NCBI GenBank assembly: GCA_002425305.1
Contig: DILZ01000029.1
Span: 6,526 to 12,734 of the forward strand
Direction of reading: 5' to 3'
Origin: Ruminococcaceae bacterium UBA5579
GTDB taxonomy: Bacteria; Bacillota; Clostridia; Oscillospirales; Ruminococcaceae
DNA length: 6,209 bases
Positions 4,775-6,209 of the stretch are shown here, piece by piece. Both the position numbers and the translations under genes were made by a program. Each line of letters opens with the position of its first letter. Within the stretch, counting starts at the first letter, position 1. Under the pieces are notes generated by a model. The model was not told the DNA's origin. It saw only the letters and a program-made list of their open reading frames with translations, and did no database searches.

Positions 4775-5084
4775 AGGCTTTATTTGCTTTTTGTATCGTT
4801 TAATAGTGTTTAACAAAGACTCTTTTTATGCGGCTTTATTGCATTTTTTATTTTGTATCGTTTAGTGGTTTTTTGTGCGCTATCGTATCATTCGCGCACA
4901 AACGGCGCACAAAATCAATACTTGAAATGACCTCTACCATTTTGGCGCACAGAGGTCTTTTTTGTGCGCCTTTTGTGCGCTGTTTCCGCAATAAACCGCG
5001 CTAATAAGCCAATTTTTAAAGCCGCATTTGCTATATCCCAAAATAGTAAAGACTTTCAAACCACACGGCTCTACTCCCGGAGGG
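4775..5084. repeat. Repeat-rich element end, probable recombinase binding region
   Basis: No gene is supported here. TTTTGTATCGTTTA occurs twice as a direct repeat (4789-4802 and 4851-4864). GTGCGC occurs three times (4875-4880, 4964-4969, 4975-4980) and its complement GCGCAC three times (4894-4899, 4905-4910, 4945-4950), usually preceded by a T run in the matching orientation. CCTCTACCA from the tRNA fragment recurs at 4931-4939. Such clusters next to an att site resemble arm and core sites for an integrase or excisionase; that role is inferred. Confidence 0.55.
4929..4963 (+). terminator. Possible plus-strand terminator within the repeat cluster
   Basis: GACCTCT (4929-4935) pairs with AGAGGTC (4951-4957), followed by a run of T. 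It competes with an overlapping stem GGCGCAC/GTGCGCC (4944-4950 with 4964-4970). There is no obvious plus-strand gene to terminate, so it could equally be part of the recombination region. Confidence 0.3.
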
Positions 5085-5141
5085 CGCAAAGACTTTTGAT
5101 ACGAAACGAGGAACGAGTGAAGTATCAAAAGTAACTTTGCG
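5085..5141. repeat. Long hairpin, 18 bp with a 2-nt bulge
   Basis: CGCAAAG followed by ACTTTTGATAC (5085-5102) pairs with GTATCAAAAGT (5122-5132), an AA bulge, then CTTTGCG (5135-5141). The 19-nt loop contains ACGAG twice. There is no T run on either side, so it is not a plain terminator. It could be a structured RNA, a recombination or replication site, or part of a repeat family; nothing in the sequence decides this. Confidence 0.55.
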
Positions 5142-5209
5142 TTGGTGTCGGCAAAACAAGCCGCTCGATCTGCTGTGATTAGGTGAGGGGGAACGTGTAG
5201 CAAGCCATA

Positions 5210-5229
5210 GAAAGTATGTGTATACTTTC
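5210..5229. repeat. Perfect 8-bp inverted repeat
   Basis: GAAAGTAT-GTGT-ATACTTTC is a perfect palindrome with a 4-nt loop, in the gene-free stretch between the long hairpin and the end of the minus-strand operon. No T run follows on either strand. It could be a protein-binding site; no further role can be read. Confidence 0.4.
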
Positions 5230-5344
5230 CGAGAACCGCGCAAAATCGCCTACAAGCCGCCTTTTGCTCTCGATATGGGAAATAACCCCTCGTTATGGAA
5301 AAGCCCCTTATACGCGAAATACGAGCGGATTAAACGGATATACA

Positions 5345-5368
5345 GGAAAAGCGCGGTTTCCCGCGCTT
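5345..5368 (-). terminator. Terminator of the prophage-like operon
   Basis: AAGCGCGG (5349-5356), loop TTTC and CCGCGCTT (5361-5368) form an 8-bp GC-rich stem. On the minus strand it is followed by TTTTCCTG, and it lies 24 nt beyond the stop codon of the zinc-ribbon gene. Confidence 0.65.
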
Positions 5369-5391
5369 CGTTAGTTCTCAATTTGTGTGCA

Positions 5392-5607
5392 CTATTCCTC
5401 GTCTTCTTCACGCTCTGCTTGTTCTCTTTCATATCTGATAGTGTCCAAAACGTCTTGAAGTCGGCAGCGGCAATGATCGCATATATCAACCACATTTCCC
5501 GCGTCATTTTTGAACAGGGTGTAATACATTCCGGCAAGGCTAGCTATCCGGAATTCACCGTGTTTTAAGAAATAATCTCCGCAAAGGTCACATCTATAAG
5601 CATTCAT
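5392..5607 (-). CDS. Small zinc-ribbon protein, prophage type (71 aa)
   Basis: The ATG at 5607 has AAAGGA about 10 nt upstream. The protein carries two CxxC knuckles, C6-x-x-C9 and C43-x-x-C46, spaced as in a treble-clef or zinc-ribbon fold, with a further C48. Between them lies a mixed segment with MYYTLF; the last 15 residues (YEREQAEREEDEE region) are strongly acidic. Small proteins of this shape are common in clostridial prophages, where they are usually uncharacterised. It is the last gene of the minus-strand operon: 50 nt separate it from the upstream gene and a terminator follows. Zinc binding is likely from the cysteines, while any target (DNA, RNA or protein) is unknown. Plus-strand frames over the same bases are shadows of its Glu-rich tail. 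Confidence 0.7.
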   Translation of the reverse strand: MNAYRCDLCGDYFLKHGEFRIASLAGMYYTLFKNDAGNVVDICDHCRCRLQDVLDTIRYEREQAEREEDEE

Positions 5608-5657
5608 TTGTAAATTTTCCTTTCTGTCTTGATAGAATTTAACACCGAATAGATGTT

Positions 5658-5876
5658 TTATGCCCGATGTTTTTCTTGATTTTCTGAAATGCGGAGCATT
5701 ATAGCTTTTTTGTATTCGTTATGTCCGCTCAGATGTTCGGCATACCCAGTTATAATAAACTTCGCATCATCATTCAGCCTTGAAAAAAACTTTAGCAAGT
5801 CTACAGCCTGTTCTCCGTAAATTTCCGCTATTGCTGCATTGATAATATCAATCGGCTTTGGGTTGAGCTTACTCAA
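5658..5876 (-). CDS. Small hypothetical helical protein, prophage type (72 aa)
   Basis: A TTG start at 5876 has AAGGAGG at 7-nt spacing, a near-perfect site; a longer frame from an ATG at 5924 would run through the ribosome binding site and the promoter region, so it is rejected. The protein (starting SKLNPKPIDIINAAIAE after the initiator) is probably all helical, with a hydrophobic segment AVDLLKFFSRLNDDAKFIITGY and a charged end (ISENQEKHRA). I do not recognise a domain. The pattern of a short amphipathic protein of this kind in a clostridial prophage early operon fits a regulatory or accessory role, but none is shown. It lies between the partial phage gene and the zinc-ribbon gene, all in one direction. 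Confidence 0.65.
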   Translation of the reverse strand: MSKLNPKPIDIINAAIAEIYGEQAVDLLKFFSRLNDDAKFIITGYAEHLSGHNEYKKAIMLRISENQEKHRA

Positions 5877-5896
5877 AAAATCTCCTCCTTTCGGTC

Positions 5897-5948
5897 TTGA
5901 CAAACTTAGCGAAATGTGGTACACTAGACTTGTTAGGGGGCTAGTGTA
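5897..5948 (+). promoter_or_regulatory. Plus-strand promoter with operator-like inverted repeat
   Basis: TTGACA (5897-5902), a 17-nt spacer and TACACT (5920-5925) form a promoter against the direction of the phage-type genes. The inverted repeat TACACTAG (5920-5927) / CTAGTGTA (5941-5948), 13 nt apart, covers the -10 box and the expected start, so a dimeric repressor bound there would shut it off. Confidence 0.5.
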
Positions 5949-6003
5949 TCACACTTCCACCGGGAGAACCTTTGCAGTTCGCAGCTGCAAGGGCTTTCTT
6001 TTA
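5932..6003 (+). ncRNA. Possible ~70-nt small RNA ending in a hairpin
   Basis: The transcript from the promoter at 5897 would start near 5932. It meets a stem CCTTTGCAG (5969-5977) / CTGCAAGGG (5985-5993), 9 bp with one G-T pair, followed by CTTTCTTTTA, which looks like an intrinsic terminator. No open frame of note lies in between. The 3' end overlaps the stop codon of the phage gene on the other strand, so antisense contact with the operon mRNA is possible. The hairpin may instead act in the minus-strand mRNA. The existence of the RNA is inferred. Confidence 0.35.
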
Positions 6004-6209
6004 TGCTACCGTGAAACGGCGGCACTCTGTGGGCTTGCTGTATTGCTTGTAAAGTTCCTCGTGCGTTGCCTTGAAAGCTTTGCTGTCAAAGCGGCTGGAA
6101 ACTACGGTCTTGTAGCGGAGCTTGAAAACGTCTACCGTCATTTCATCAACTCCTTGAGCTGTCATCTCTGCCTTGAGGTCGTCCTCTATGGCCGTGATCT
6201 CGGCGGCGA
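6001..6209 (-). CDS. Conserved phage-type protein, C-terminal part
   Basis: The frame is open from the right edge (5' end missing) to a TAA at 6003-6001 and gives 68 residues. It opens with an acidic helix (EITAIEDDLKAEM), then EMTVDVFKLRYKTVVSSRFD, SKAFKATHEELYKQY, and ends CRRFTVA. This end pattern (SSRFDSKAFK..., RRF-hydrophobic-VA) is one I associate with small proteins of clostridial prophages, often near a YqaJ-type recombinase; that neighbour is outside the window and this is recall rather than a search. No enzyme motif is visible. It is the first of three co-directional genes, 124 nt upstream of the next start, with an opposing promoter in the gap. Confidence 0.75.
   Translation of the reverse strand, partial: AAEITAIEDDLKAEMTAQGVDEMTVDVFKLRYKTVVSSRFDSKAFKATHEELYKQYSKPTECRRFTVA

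Noticed and set aside
4789..4980. CRISPR array
   Set aside because: Repeats are short, in both orientations and irregularly spaced, with no uniform spacers and no cas genes.
5010..5045. Minus-strand similarity to the start of tRNA-Gln (GGGATATAGC)
   Set aside because: Only about ten bases agree; no D-arm, anticodon arm or T-arm can be folded after them.
4934..5243. Two overlapping minus-strand frames with PPGVEP-like text
   Set aside because: They are built from the repeat cluster and the long hairpin, lack ribosome sites and read as by-products of structured non-coding DNA.
5250..5537. Minus-strand frame of 95 codons
   Set aside because: It overlaps the zinc-ribbon gene in another frame, crosses the operon terminator and has no ribosome site.
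5218..5568. Plus-strand frame of 116 codons (GTG start) with a hydrophobic middle
   Set aside because: Its start lies in a hairpin with no ribosome site, and its hydrophobic part is the antisense of the acidic tail of the zinc-ribbon gene. The first 50 codons look mildly protein-like but that is not enough.

Overview
The window reads as an accessory stretch of a low-to-mid GC Firmicute, most likely a gut clostridium of the Ruminococcaceae/Oscillospiraceae type. This rests on near-consensus sigma-A promoters, GGAGG Shine-Dalgarno sites, TTG starts and protein styles seen in clostridial prophages and conjugative elements. The organism assignment is inference.

Left part (1-1820): the last 40 codons of an unidentified plus-strand gene (1-123) meet, tail to tail and 1 nt apart, a two-gene minus-strand operon. 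The operon has a consensus promoter at 1790-1818. Its first gene encodes a ribbon-helix-helix (RHH) DNA-binding protein with a long unassigned C-terminal part. The second, translationally coupled, encodes a CoiA-like protein: Cys/His-rich N-terminus, nuclease-like core that seems to have lost its acidic catalytic residues, and a UvrD/PcrA-type Tudor-like C-terminus. I could not match this pair to a known system, and it is the best candidate here for something undescribed.

Middle part (1820-4730): mostly eroded mobile-element debris, all on the minus strand, around one intact gene. That gene is a GC-richer short-chain dehydrogenase/reductase (2895-3695) with its own consensus promoter and a ~150-nt leader. 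Around it lie a frameshifted small gene (2143-2483), a 50-codon orphan frame (2676-2828) and a hybrid of two small-gene fragments (about 3944-4285). Three long minus-strand terminator hairpins punctuate the region; two of them share an outer stem and keep an inner hairpin of different sequence.

Right part (4730-6209): a 45-nt 3' half of tRNA-Pro(GGG) lies on the minus strand. This is the usual footprint of a tyrosine-recombinase element integrated into the 3' end of a tRNA. It is followed by a gene-free stretch of direct and inverted repeats (two TTTTGTATCGTTTA, six GTGCGC/GCGCAC, a second copy of CCTCTACCA) and a long hairpin. A minus-strand prophage-like operon comes next: a partial conserved phage protein, a 72-residue protein, a 71-residue zinc-ribbon protein, then a terminator at 5349-5368. 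A plus-strand promoter with an operator-like inverted repeat inside this operon may drive a ~70-nt RNA.

My reading is that 4775 onward is the end of an integrated element and 4730 leftward is the original tRNA flank, itself filled with older element remains.
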